Source: Hysterangium stoloniferum (lineage: Eukaryota > Basidiomycota > Agaricomycetes > Hysterangiales > Hysterangiaceae). From it: a stretch of 64,000 bases of DNA. The stretch lies in assembly GCA_015178975.1 (NCBI GenBank), contig WHVD01000004.1, positions 992,001 through 1,056,000 on the forward strand, written 5' to 3'. Under the pieces are notes generated by a model, which saw only the letters and a program-made list of their open reading frames with translations, did not search any database and was not told the origin of the DNA. The first letter of the stretch is position 1. Each line of letters begins with the position of its first letter. Positions 22,584 to 33,927 of the stretch are shown here, one piece after another. Position numbers and translations under genes: made by a program.

Positions 22584-22592
22584 AATGCATGG

Positions 22593-23547
22593 ATCCGGCG
22601 TTAGTACCTGCTGCTATTTGTCGCAGTGAGAGGGTATTGCTGTTGTTTTGGGAGAAAAACAGCTGGGCTGGGAAGGTAGCAGTAGATGCCACCCACCAAT
22701 ATAGAGAAGAATAGGAACAGCACTAAAACTGTTGGATGTCAATGACGAATGGCAATAATAAAGCTATACAACATACCTAGAAAAAATATCTCCCAGGGTT
22801 CCATCACCACCGTCCCAACAGTACTGCCAATCCAAAGGTTCCATCTCCAGAAAAATCAAGCTACAGCTGCCTTGGGCAGACACATGGTAGCAATTTCTGG
22901 CTGTTGAGACCTACTAGACAGCTTTGGCTGGGGGCAAGCTTGGGACATGGTAGTCAAGGTTGAAGGCTATATATTGCTATAGCATCCTTGAATTCTAACA
23001 TTGCTACTGAGTATATAATGCCATCAATTATTCATTATGGCTGTCGCAAATGAAAAGAGTTGTGTATGCATGCCTTACATAATATGGTCACAATGGTTAC
23101 GAACTGAATTCAACCTATGGTTTACCTTTTATTCCACATTGTGTGCAACCTAACAGCCCTAAGGCTCAAATTATCGATCTCAGAACATCCTATAAAATTT
23201 TATGTATTCTGTAGAATTCTCCATTCATTTTCCAGGGTTGGACTACATATGCACTTTCCACACACAAGGGTCAATTTAGAAAGTGTCTGGGGTTTCTCTA
23301 GAATAAATAAACCTTTCTATGTTTGGACCACAGACCAATGGAAGAACCTTTCTGTGCTCTCATTGTCTTACATCAATGACCCGGGAGAAGGCACATATGT
23401 TCTTAGCTGAGGTCACCACTCATACTATGAGGCTACCTGGAAGATCCATACAATGAATTCATGACTTTTGAATATCGCTTCATTGCTGAGGCACATTGGA
23501 AAGGGATCATGTAACTGCAACAACAAGGACAGCCCAATATTTGACAC
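22593..23547. other. Unassigned spacer among transposons
   Basis: No domain, terminal repeat or RNA gene recognised. A 97-aa frame at 23117-23410 has no recognisable motif. Confidence 0.5.
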
Positions 23548-24880
23548 CTGTCTTTTTGCAGGCCAGGGATCCAGGAGATATGGTGGGATGGGTCAGTGAG
23601 GAAGGAATTGGTGTGTTTGTGGAAAATGCTGGAGGTGGACTTGCCAGGGTGGTCTGAAAGGTCATCAATGGATCAGAGAGCACCCTGGTTGTCAGAGAGG
23701 AAGAGGAGGTGCTTAGCTTTGGGGGAATCAGTGATAATTCTTGGAATGGTGGTGCTGGTGCATGCCAGGGCAAAAATTTCAGTATCAAAAATGCCTGCAT
23801 GTTTGCTAAGGCCAAAATGCCCTCTGTGGATGGAGCCAAGGTGGTGGATGGAGTAGCCAGCACCTGTGCAGTGTTGGTTACCATGTGCTTTGCATTAGGA
23901 GCCATCAGTGTAGATGATGAGGGTGAAGGGGTCCAGATTGGCAGCAAGGATGGTGTAGTGGAGTGAGTTGATGAAGTGGATACAAGCATTAGGGTTGGGG
24001 TTTGTGCTGGGAATGTTCTTAGAAAGGTGGTTGCCCCATGAAGGGTGGGTGCATATGATGGGGCAAAGTAGGGTAAAATTTGTTCAGCCTTAGAGCTAGA
24101 CATGGAGTTGAGGTAGTGGATGATAGTGAGTCACTTGTGTGATCTGCCTGGGGGAGGGGAAGGGGAGGGAGGGAGGTAGCCACTAAGCTGGTGGCTCTCC
24201 CAGTCAAGGGAAGCTCTCGCAAGTACCTGGGAAGAATGTCATGAATGATTATTCTTCAATAAAGTCGAATAATATTCTACTGATCGAACTCGAAAGCCTC
24301 ATTCAATGAAGTATATATTCACCCTGTCGATGAAGTAAGAGGCTATTACCAGTCGTGAGAACTCACGGAAGTATTTGTTGAAGAAGTTACGACAAGTTAG
24401 ATTACTAGTATCACTAATTTACAAATATTTCGACTGACTTCCCTTGCTCCTTTTGTAGCCCTTTTATGCTTTTCTTCATATCGTTATGACTATATTATGA
24501 ACTAATAATGAAATCATTTGTGACGTTGAAATGAGACATGTTGAAAGAGATTTGATGTTGTCGAATAGTGTTCGGGTTTATTGAGTTGAATTCAATGAGT
24601 CGAAGAGTTGTCAAATATTACCTTTGATTGTTTGTGACAATGTTGTGACTTGTGACAGTTGTGACAAAGAAGCAGGAAGGCATCTGAAATGGATTGTGGC
24701 ATTAGCAGAAAACTTGTGAAGTAGATGGGGGATAGGGAGGATAGCACCAATGTGGTACATTTCCACAACAAGAGTTGTGTAGAAAGTACCAAGGATCCAC
24801 CAGAGGGCTTCATTCTGGGCCTTCTCAAGGGGCTCATGTGATGTCATTCCATTCACTGTGGTCCACAACTGTAATGGGGA
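23548..24880 (-). mobile_element. LINE fragment, same family as 17895-19247, interrupted by a solo LTR
   Basis: Read on the minus strand, 24868-24667 encodes the end of the RT region (EKAQNEALWWILGTF; VEMYHIGAI). After the solo LTR, 24236-23548 continues into the segment before and within RNase H, with a sequence parallel to 17895-18560 (pyrimidine-rich CCTCCC tract, then the CATGTCTAGC stretch). The reading frame is broken many times and the 3' end is missing. Confidence 0.7.
24237..24666 (-). repeat. Solo LTR, family V
   Basis: 430 bp with TG...CA ends (TGTCATGAAT...GTTGTGACA). It is flanked by the 5-bp duplication AAGAA (24232-24236, 24667-24671) and is closely similar to 49460-49891. Orientation is not certain. 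Inserted in the LINE fragment. Confidence 0.88.
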
Positions 24881-25208
24881 TATATGATTAAAAACAACAT
24901 ATAATACTTATAGCTAGTTATCATTAGAAAGTGTTAGAATATAGGGCTATGCAAGCATGTGTTAAGAACTAGAAACTGACTAATGTCGGTGGCCGACGGG
25001 GACCGATCGGGAGGACTTGGCTTCAGCTTATGTGCTGCGCCCTCACAAATATCCGTAGGTTGTCCTTAAATTTCGGACAGGTGAAGACTAAATCCTAAGA
25101 AGAACCTTTCGGCGAGATACCGATCAGAACCGAAGGACAAGTCAAGTGTCAGGCCAAGGGATCGGGGCCGAGAGTGGGCGAGCGCACGCGAAGGCGGAAG
25201 GGGGATTC

Positions 25209-25594
25209 TGTTAAGTGCCATGTCGGGAACTTATTCCGGAACTATCGGGAAGTCACCGGGAAGTCGGAAACTCGTGGATAGGGTCAGGACGTCGGCTTCA
25301 GCTTATGTGCTGCGCCTCTACGCAAACGCTCAAAGTCCTTAATTTCGGAAGTGAACTAACGACGGAAGATATGGATATTCAGAGTTCCGAAGAGTTCCGA
25401 ATATCGAGCGTACAGAAAGATGGGAGGAGGAATAAGAAACTAAGTCGATATCAGATCTAAGGTAAAGTACAAATTCGCGGAAACTAATATAAGTCTGCTC
25501 GTTATTGTACTACAAACTAAGACCATAATAAGACGGAAACGGAAGTGGGAGACCGGAAGTCGGATATTGAAACATCCGGGAACGGGTCGTAACA
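25209..25594 (-). repeat. 3' LTR of Gypsy-1
   Basis: 386 bp, TGTTAAGTGC...GGTCGTAACA on the plus strand; contains the shared hairpin motif at about 25286-25318 and the 11-mer ATATCAGATCT near 25450. Confidence 0.9.
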
Positions 25595-25722
25595 GTACCC
25601 CCCTGTTAGGCCGAAATCCCATAGAGGCGATTAGGTACTAAGTGTTTGAAGCGACGGCTGATTGTTATGTGTCGTGAAATTTACGCAAATATGGAGGTGA
25701 GAGTTTCGGCTGTTATTCTGAG

Positions 25723-25729
25723 TATAAAA
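25723..25729 (+). promoter_or_regulatory. TATA box of the antisense gene in Gypsy-1
   Basis: TATAAAA 50 bp before the ATG of the antisense gene, just inside the 3' LTR. A similar box stands at the same place in Gypsy-2. Confidence 0.6.
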
Positions 25730-25778
25730 ACCTCCAAATATTCGAATTAATGTTTTTGTTTCTTTAACCACAACTTGT

Positions 25779-26933
25779 ATGTCGATTCGTCGGCCGTTGT
25801 TCATCACTACCCCGGAAGACTCAGATACCGAAATATCCGTACTTCAAAAGATGTCGAAAGTCACAGAACTTCAACAAAAACGCCAGAAAATGGAGGAGTT
25901 GAAGCGACGACAGGAGGAGGAGGAAAGAGCGTTGATGCAGGAGTTGAAGGATGCAGAGGAGGCGGAAAAGCGGGAATTGGAGCGGGCGAAGGCGGAAAAA
26001 GAAAAAGAGTTGGCGAGGTTGCGGAAAGTGATGGAGGATCGGAGGTTGAAGGAAGAAGAAGTGAAGAAACAACAAGAAGCTGAGGGGGCGGAAAAACGTA
26101 AGGAGGTAAGGGAAGGAAAGGTGAGTCCGATTCCATAGATTTCCGTGGTTCCAACCGATAACTGTTGCGTACAGCGAAAAGCCGTGGAGGTGGACGTAGA
26201 GGGCGAAGCTGGACCTTCGAGTCCTAAAGTGAGTGTATCTGTAACGGAAACAGTAGTCGTTTAACCTCCGAAACAGAAACCAAAGGTCAAAGCTCCGGAA
26301 CGAATGGAAGTCGTCCACGAAACTCCGTGTTATCGATGTTCCATACGGAACATGACGTGTTGGAAACAGAAGGTAAAATGGGGCGGAACTTGCTATCCCT
26401 GCGCGGTTCTCAAACTTCCGTGCACCCTTGCCTCAAAAAGGGTTCCGAAAGGTGAGAAGACTCCGAAAACTAACGATGCGGAAAGTTCAGGAGCGGCCAA
26501 AGCTACGGAAACTGAAATGTCGAAAACGGATAGTACAGGCATTGAGCTTCTCAAGGAAACCGTCGACGCGTTGGTTTTTATCAGGACGGAAGTCATGAAA
26601 ATGTGGGATACAATGGATCGCCATAATGATATCCAGGAGAAAGGTTTCCGTTCGTTGGTCCGGAATTTCCGGAGGCAAAATGATTTCCTGGAGAAGATAA
26701 TGGTTAGCATTGGTGTAATCGCAGTATCCAAGGGGTTTTCCGATAAGGCACGGGAAAAAGCTAATGATCCGTTGGCGGAATGTGTTGAAAAGAGGTGGGT
26801 GTCGGGAAAAGGGCCGGAAGAATCAGAGAGTGAAGATGAAGAGGTACAGGATATGGTGGAAAGTGTGGAAATTGCTGAAGAGCCGGAAGTTGGGACGGAA
26901 GGTGGATTTGGGGTGTCAGAGACTTTAAGATAG
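25779..26933 (+). CDS. Antisense accessory gene in Gypsy-1: coiled coil plus Zn2Cys6-like cluster
   Basis: Lies on the strand opposite gag-pol. A first exon (25779 to about 26119, MSIRRPLFITTPEDSD...) is almost wholly a charged coiled coil (QKMEELKRRQEEEERAL). Two introns with GTGAGT donors and CAG acceptors, each in phase 0, fit between it and the last exon, which is open to 26933. The last exon starts with six cysteines spaced C-x2-C-x6-C-x10-C-x2-C-x6-C (CYRC...C, CYPC...C), the spacing of fungal Zn(II)2Cys6 clusters. It continues with a helical segment (FRSLVRNFRRQNDFLEK) and an acidic tail. Total about 350 aa. The role is unknown; DNA or RNA binding and regulation of the element are possible. 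A related cluster occurs in Gypsy-2, so this is a conserved module, not a chance frame. Confidence 0.6.
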
Positions 26934-29900
26934 ATTTAATAATATTTTTTGACTTGCAAATTCTAAAACGAGTGTGAAAACGGAAGTGTCGGAAACTTGA
27001 ACAGAAAAGAACAGAAAGATTAGAGTGATGATAAAGGTCCGGGTTTGCCTGGATAAGCCGTGTGGAAGTCAGTAACAATTTCCATAGCATGTCCAAGTTC
27101 CGTGGCCAATATCCATGAAGTTTCCTCGTCGGTACCTTCATAACCTGCCCATTTGACTAAATAGAGCAATTTACAAGTACATCGGCGATTGTCGATTTTA
27201 GAATCCAATATTTCGGAAACTTCGAATTCAGGTTCTCCATCAATGATGACCGGAGGGGACGGAGGTTGAATACGTTCCGGGAATGAGTTAGGAACACAAG
27301 GTTCTAGCATGGAAACGTGGAAAACGGGGTGGACTGCTCGCATACTGTCGGGAAGACGGAGAGTCCATGAAAGTGAACCGGCTTGTGCTATAATTTCGAA
27401 AGGTCCTAAGAATTTCTCAGCGAGTTTTTTAGAAGGTCGGGTAGTACGGAAGAATTGAGCTTTTACAAAAACCTGATCACCAATTTTAAAATTAGGAGGC
27501 GGGATCCTGTTTTTGTCCGCAGAATGTTGATAATATTCCTGTGCGGAAGAAATAGCTTTCCGAAGTTCTTGATGTAATTCGTCGAGATCGGTAATAAATT
27601 CTTGAGCACAGACCGAAGCCAAATCTCGTTGGGAATGTACTGTGAGATTCGGATTATAGCCTTTATTGGCGAAGAAGGGAGATATGCTGGTGGTTGCATT
27701 CGGGGAGTTATTGTAGGCGAATTCCGCGATCAGAAGAAGGGATTTCCAGTTGTCCTGTTGGTAATTACAATAGATGCGGAGATATTGTTCCAATGTTTGA
27801 TTAACGCGTTCCGTTTGTCCATCACCTTCCGGGTGATATCCCGAGGTGAAGTGTAGTTTCATGTCGAGGGGCTTTTCCGAGGGCCTGGAAGAAATGGGAG
27901 ACGAACTTGGAGCCTCGATTGGAAGTTACGTGAGATGGAACTCCATGTTTGGAAAATATGTGAATAATGAAAAGTTCCGCTAATTGTAAGGACGTGATTG
28001 TATCATGAGTGGGTATGAAAATGCCTTGTTTCGAGAATCGGTCCACAACAACTAGAATGGATGTAAAGCCTTCGGAAGTCGGGAGTTGTTCGATAAAATC
28101 CATGGAAATTGAATTCCAAGGTTTTTCTGGTATCGGGAGTTGTTTGAGAAGGCCGTACGGCTTATGCCTCTGGGTTTTGGAGCGTAAGCAGGTGGTGCAT
28201 GACTTACAGAACTGAGTTACGAAATCTCGGAGGTTGGGCCAAGTATATTCTCTACGGATTAAACCAAGAGTATTGTTGATGCCGTAATGTCCGGAGATTG
28301 GATGATCGTGTTTATACTGAAGTACGCGGAGTCGGAGATTGTCGGAATCTGGAACGTAGATACGTCCATCGAGACGGATAAAACCTTGAGAGTCTTGTGA
28401 CCATCGGGGTTGGTTGGGATTGTCGGGAACTTCTAAATGTGGCTTGAGGGCCGGGTCGGAAGTGAGTGCGGAAAGGATATCTTGATGTAATTGCTCAATG
28501 TCCATAATCATGACGCTACGCATAATTGGATAGTAAAGGGAAGTTGCTCGGATAGATGTGGAAAGTTGTTGCATTGTAAAAACCGGTTTCAGGTTATGTG
28601 GATTAACAACAGCGTAGTTACTTTCCCCCTCTTTAGGATAGACGTCCCATCGTCGAGTCATGGCATCTGGCTTTCCACCAAGACGTCCGGGTCGGAAACG
28701 GATAATCATGTTGAAAGCGGAAAGAAATTCAGACCAACGGGCCTGCCGGTGGGTTAAAAGTTTAGTGGTAGAAAAATATTCGAGATTTTTGTGATCGGTA
28801 ACGACGTCAACGGGAGTTGCGGAACCTTCGAGATAATGGCGCCAATGTTTGAAAGCTTCAAAAATTGCCAAAAGTTCCTTATCATGAATGTCGTAATTGA
28901 GTTCAGATAGTGAAAGTGTCCGAGAAAGAAATGTGACCGGATGAATTTCACCGTCAGACTCTTGAATGGAAAGAATCGCGGCAATTGCATAATCGGAAGC
29001 ATCGGTTTCCACAATAATCGGAAAATCAGGTTTCCAATGGGAAAGAATCGGGGCAGAAGTGAAAGCATTTTTTAAAGTCTGGAAGGCGGAGCGGCATTTG
29101 TCGTCAAAAATCCATGGTTGAGTTTTACGGGTAAGACGAGTGAGCGGTACTGTAATATCTGAGTAGTTCCGAATAAAACGACGGTAAAAGTTGGCAAAAC
29201 CTAAAAATGATTGAATGTCCTTGACCTTCCGTGGTTCGGGCCAGTCACGGACAACTTGAACCTTGGTTTCGTCCATGCGGAGACCCTCAGGTCCGATAAT
29301 GAAACCTAAGTATTCAATAGAATCCATGTCGAAATAACATTTTTTACCGTTGGCGAAAAGACCGTTTTTACGGAGTCTTTGGAAGACTTCACGGACTTGT
29401 TCATCGTGAAGAGCGGGATCCTCGGAAAATACCAAAATGTCGTCCAAATAGACTATAACACATACGTCAAGCATGTCGGAAAATATATCATTAACAAAAC
29501 GTTGAAAAGCGGAAGGGGCGTTGGTAAGGCCGAATGGCATAACCAACCATTCAAAGGATCCATAGCGAGTCTGAAAAGCAGTTTTCCATTCGTCACCCTC
29601 GGCAATTCGGACCAAATGATAGGCGTGTTTGAGGTCTATTTTGGTGTAAATTCGAGCTTTCCGTGGGGCGTCGAGTAAGTCGGTAACGAGTGGGAGTGGA
29701 TACTTATCTTTCCGTGTGATGGAATTTAACCCTCTGAAATCGACACAGAGTCGAAGAGAGCCGTCCTTCTTTCAGACAAAAAGGACGGGTGCTCCATACG
29801 GAGACTTTGAGGGACGGATAAAACCTATCGACAGATGTTCATCCAGGAACTCCCGAATAGACAAAAGTTCCGATTGGGATAATGGGTAAATAGGTCCTAA

Positions 29901-31954
29901 CGGAGGGTTTGAACCGGGCTCAACATCGATTTTTAAGTCGTAAGGCCTATGTGGTGCAAGCCTGTCAGCTTTTTGCTTACTGAAAATGTCCGCGAAATCA
30001 TGGTATTTTTCGGGAACTCCTTCCAGGTCGGCTTTTAGCTCAGATAATTCTGGAGTCGCAAAACGACCAGATGCTTCATCAACTTTTAAGCTGATCGAAA
30101 AACATTGCGAGCCATCCAGTTTACTCGCCCTAACAAATGCCGAAGCGTTGATGAGAGAGATTTTTGGGGGCTCGGAAGTTTCGATAGAAGCCGGAGATGC
30201 CGTTGATGCCGAAAAGGCGTTGGCCGGAAAAGACGCTGCAGGAGGAACGGAAGTGTCGGGAGTCCGGAAAGTAATACTGCCCAATACCCAGTCAATCAAC
30301 GGATTATATCGGGTGAGCCAGTTGTATCCAAGAACTGCCGAACAGCTAGAGTCCAACTGTGTTATGAAAAATGTAACCGTCTGGGATGTTCCACAAGGGA
30401 ACCGGATAGACATGTCGCAGGCTTGAGTAATTGCCGTATTGCTAGTGCCGTCAAGCAAACGCAAGGAAATTGTGGGAACAGAATGGAGTTTCAGATTATG
30501 TTTCGTGGCAAAGGTGGTATCTACAAAACAGTGTGTAGAGCCGGAATCTATTAGAGCTCGGAACACTAAATTTCCAAGAAAGTCAGAGACGAGTTTTACG
30601 AATAATGAATCGGGATTAGAGAGAGCGGACACGTTGAGACGGATAACCTCGGAAACACGGAGAGAGTCAACGCAACCCTCTGTCCGTGCAGATTCCGGAG
30701 GGTTGCTTACTCTTTTTTTGACTCCGTGGCGGGTTTTTCCTTAGATGTCGTAGTCGTAGTGGAAGTTGCCGCGCGAGCCTTGGAAGAGCTGGATTTAACG
30801 GTACAGTCGGAAACCTTGTGTCCGCCTTTCCCGCAGAAAAGGCAGAGGTCGTTGTCCATACATTGTTGTTTCTCCTTCGGGGTGAGTTTACCGTCGGTAC
30901 CCAACAAATGGGAAATGTCGGGTTTGTCGGAAGTTGACTGTTTTTCCTTGTTGGATTTCTTGTCTTTCTTCCGGTCGGAATTTGATTTGCCAGTATTAGT
31001 GCCAGAGCCGGTATTATTGCCTGAGTTGTTGCCAGAAGACTTGCTAGTTGATGCCTTGTTGTTCTGAGAACGTTCCGTCAGGTTCTCTCGAGAGACCTCA
31101 GCTTTTCATTCCCAATAACAGGCATTGGATGTTTGAGCTTTCATCCGCATGAGTTGGAGAGTTTTTGGCTTCCCATCTTTGCAGATTTCGTCTTTAAGGC
31201 ATGACGGAAGTCCCATATAGAAATGGTGCCTGAGGGCGGAATCGTCCCATCCACATCGTGCGGCGAGGGTATTGAACTTGACGAGATAATCGGAAACTCG
31301 TTGATTGTCCTTCATCTTGAGCGTCATTAGTTCGTTTTCTGCTTCGCCGGATTGGTCAAAAGGTCCGAAATTAGTTTCCAGTTCTTCCACGAAAGCATCC
31401 CAGTCGTCGAGCCATACAGGTGTCTCGTCGGATATTCCGGATAGTCCGGGTTCGAACCAATCCTGAGCGGTATCCTTGAGATATGAGAGTGCAAAATTGA
31501 CTTTTCGACTGTCGGATTTAAAAGCATTGGGTCGATCACGGAAACTGAAACGGCATTGAAGAAGGAAATTCTTCAATTTTTTTGGATCCTTGCCGGTAAA
31601 TGGTTTGGGTTCTTTGACTCCGGTGCAGGATGATTCTTTGCTATCCTCAGCGGATTTCAAATAGTCAGCGAATTTCACAATGGAGTTGATAAACAACATT
31701 TCAGTCGGTTCGTCGGGAGATTTCTTTTTCGATGTCTCCGGCTGATCTTCTGCTTCGTTGTCGGAAGTATGGGGATCATTGGGATCCTTCGTTACCTCGG
31801 TAACCTCCTCGGTAACTTCTTCGATTGAAGCTGATGTTGTCGGCTGAATTGGGGTTTCGGGTTGGGTGGTGTAAAGTTGCAACGGGGATTGAAGTTGGGA
31901 TGGTCCTTCGGCAGCTTTGCGTTTGGGACCCATGATGAGCGAGTCGCAGAGTTG

Positions 31955-31965
31955 AGATCTGATAT
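31955..31965 (-). other. Primer-binding site of Gypsy-1 (self-priming type)
   Basis: Two bases inside the 5' LTR, the sense strand reads ATATCAGATCT. Its exact complement lies inside the LTR at 32207-32217. It does not look like a tRNA 3' end (no TGG). The layout matches the self-priming of Tf1/sushi chromoviruses. Confidence 0.65.
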
Positions 31966-31967
31966 AC

Positions 31968-32572
31968 TGTTAAGTGCCGTGTCGGGAACTTATTCCAGAA
32001 CTATCGGGAAGTCACCGGGAAGTCGGAAACTCGTGGATAGGGTCAGGACGTCGGCTTCAGCTTATGTGCTGCGCCTCTACGCAAACGCTCAAAGTCCTTA
32101 ATTTCGGAAGTGAACTAACGACGGAAGATATGGATATTCAGAGTTCCGAAGAGTTCCGAATATCGAGCGTACAGAAAGACGGGAGGAGGAATAAGAAACT
32201 AAGTCGATATCAGATCTAAGGTAAAGTACAAATTCGCGGAAACTAATATAAGTCTGCTCGTTATTGTACTACAAACTAAGACCATAATAAGACGGAAACG
32301 GAAGTGTTCTTAAAACGGAAATACAATAAGACATATTAGGAAGGCAATATTCCGTAACAGGAATATAACAAACAAACGAGTGAATACTTGTCAACGGACA
32401 AATTACCAAATGTGGAACAAGGGAAGAATGCGGATGATACGGTAACTATGATGTTCCGTAGTCGGAGGTCAAAGTCGGAAGTCGGGGATCGGAAGTCGGG
32501 AGTGGAAGACCGGAAGTCGGAAGTGGGAGACCGGAAGTCGGATATTGAAACATCCGGGAACAGGTCGTAACA
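31968..32572 (-). repeat. 5' LTR of Gypsy-1
   Basis: 605 bp; in the sense direction begins TGTTACGACC and ends CTTAACA. Hairpin motif at 32045-32078. GGAAGTCGG-rich short repeats fill 32440-32545. Confidence 0.9.
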
Positions 32573-33159
32573 GATTCTTCTAGTATGAGACTGCTACAGA
32601 CATATGAGGGTATTCTGAGTCGATATTCTGATTGCCTAGTAACTACAATTACAGCGAGTTCATATACAAGTAACAGGCGTCTAGAAAGTACTAATGGGGA
32701 GGAGGGCGGAAAACGGCATTAACAATAAGCTTGACTAGGAACAGGAAGTTTATGATTAGTTCGGAGGCCGATGATAACCGAGAATGGAAATTACGATAAA
32801 AGGAAAAAGTTTGAGGACTAAAAATATAGATAGACATATGTGGAACATAAGATGAGACGGATCAACATGATGAAAGGGACATATCAAAGCATAACCAGAC
32901 AGAAAGGCGTAGTCGGGTTTGATTGACCGGAGAGCATACATCAGCGTCGGGGGACCGACGGCTTCTGAGATCTTGTATTGTCGAAGACGTATAACGAGGG
33001 TATTCCATCGGGGACCGTCGGCGTGCGAAGGGTTGCGACACAGTCGTAACAGCATGACAAGGTGCTACACTCACACTAGGAAGACCCTGTTGGAATGTGT
33101 ACATCATGAACAACAGATTCCGAGATTGCCATCTATTTTTAGGACATGTGATCCAAGAT

Positions 33160-33905
33160 TGTTAAGAACTGAAAACTGACTATTGTCGGTAGGCCAACAG
33201 GGACCGATCGGAAGGACTTGGCTTCAGCTTATGTGCTGCGCCCTTGCAATTATCCGTCAGGTGTCCTTAAATTTCAGACAGGCGAAGACTAATTCTAACG
33301 AATTCCTCTTGGTGAGTTACTGATTGGGACTGAAGGATAAGTCGAGTGTCGGGCCAAGGGGTCAGAAACTGAGAGTGGGGGAGTGCACACGAAGGCAGAT
33401 AGCGGAGTACTTAGTATGAGACTTCTAGAGGTGTAAGAGGGTATTCTGAGTCGATATTCTGATTGCCTAGTAAGTACAACTACAGCGGGTTCATATACAA
33501 ATATTTGGCATCTAGGAAAATACTAACTAGGAGAAGAGTGGAAAGCGGTATTGACAAATAAGCTTGACTAGGAATGGGAAGGTTACGATTAGTTCGGAGG
33601 CTGTGAAATAACCAAGAGCAGAATTACGAGAAAAGGAAATAGTCTGAGGGTTACAAGTATATATAGACATATGTATGTGAAACATAGAGTAGAATGGATC
33701 ATCATAATAAAAGGGACATATCAGAGTTTAACCAGATAGTAAGAGTATATTTTGACAGGGGCATAAACAGAGTTTGATCACTGTGAAGGCATACATCAGC
33801 ATCGGGAAACTGACAGTTTCCGATGTGAGGACTTGAATGATGACTTGAAATGTCAATAGGTGGTGATAACCTCGGGGACCATCGGGTTGCGACACGGTCA
33901 TAACA
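33160..33905 (-). repeat. Solo LTR, family X copy b
   Basis: 746 bp flanked by AAGAT (33155-33159, 33906-33910). Hairpin motif at 33214-33244. Confidence 0.88.
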
Positions 33906-33927
33906 AAGATACACAAAGGGCGCTTTG

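Larger units (their letters stand above)
25209..32572 (-). mobile_element. Gypsy-1: chromodomain LTR retrotransposon (chromovirus)
   Basis: 7364 bp, delimited by duplication GATTC (25204-25208, 32573-32577). LTRs are 25209-25594 and 31968-32572; the left one is shorter through loss of an internal stretch. Minus-strand parts in order: Gag with knuckle CLFCGKGGHKVSDC (about 31.9-30.7 kb), protease (LIDSGSTHCFVDTTFA), RT (YLDDILVFSED), RNase H (ETDASDYAIAAIL), integrase (HHCC zinc region, then SMDFIEQLP), and a C-terminal chromodomain (LLYLVKWAGYEGTDEETSW) ending at 27020. A purine tract adjoins the left LTR. The coding region is broken in a few places. LTR differences are few and all at CpG, so the insertion is fairly recent. 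An antisense gene lies between the chromodomain and the 3' LTR. Confidence 0.93.
24960..33051 (-). repeat. Solo LTR, family X copy a, split by Gypsy-1
   Basis: Pieces 24960-25208 and 32578-33051 make one ~720-bp LTR with ends TGTTAAGAAC...GTCGTAACA. The flanking duplication GCATG is at 24955-24959 and 33052-33056. Gypsy-1 inserted with duplication GATTC. CpG content is high, so this is one of the younger X copies. The shared hairpin motif lies at 25013-25044. Confidence 0.88.

Noticed and set aside
25215-25460. 81-codon frame MPCRELIPEL..., repeated at 31974
   Set aside because: It lies wholly inside the two Gypsy-1 LTRs; repetition is due to the LTRs, not to a gene pair.
25821-26318. 165-codon Phe/Leu-rich minus-strand frame inside Gypsy-1
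   Set aside because: Reverse of the Glu/Arg-rich coiled-coil exon; composition is the mirror image, no domain.
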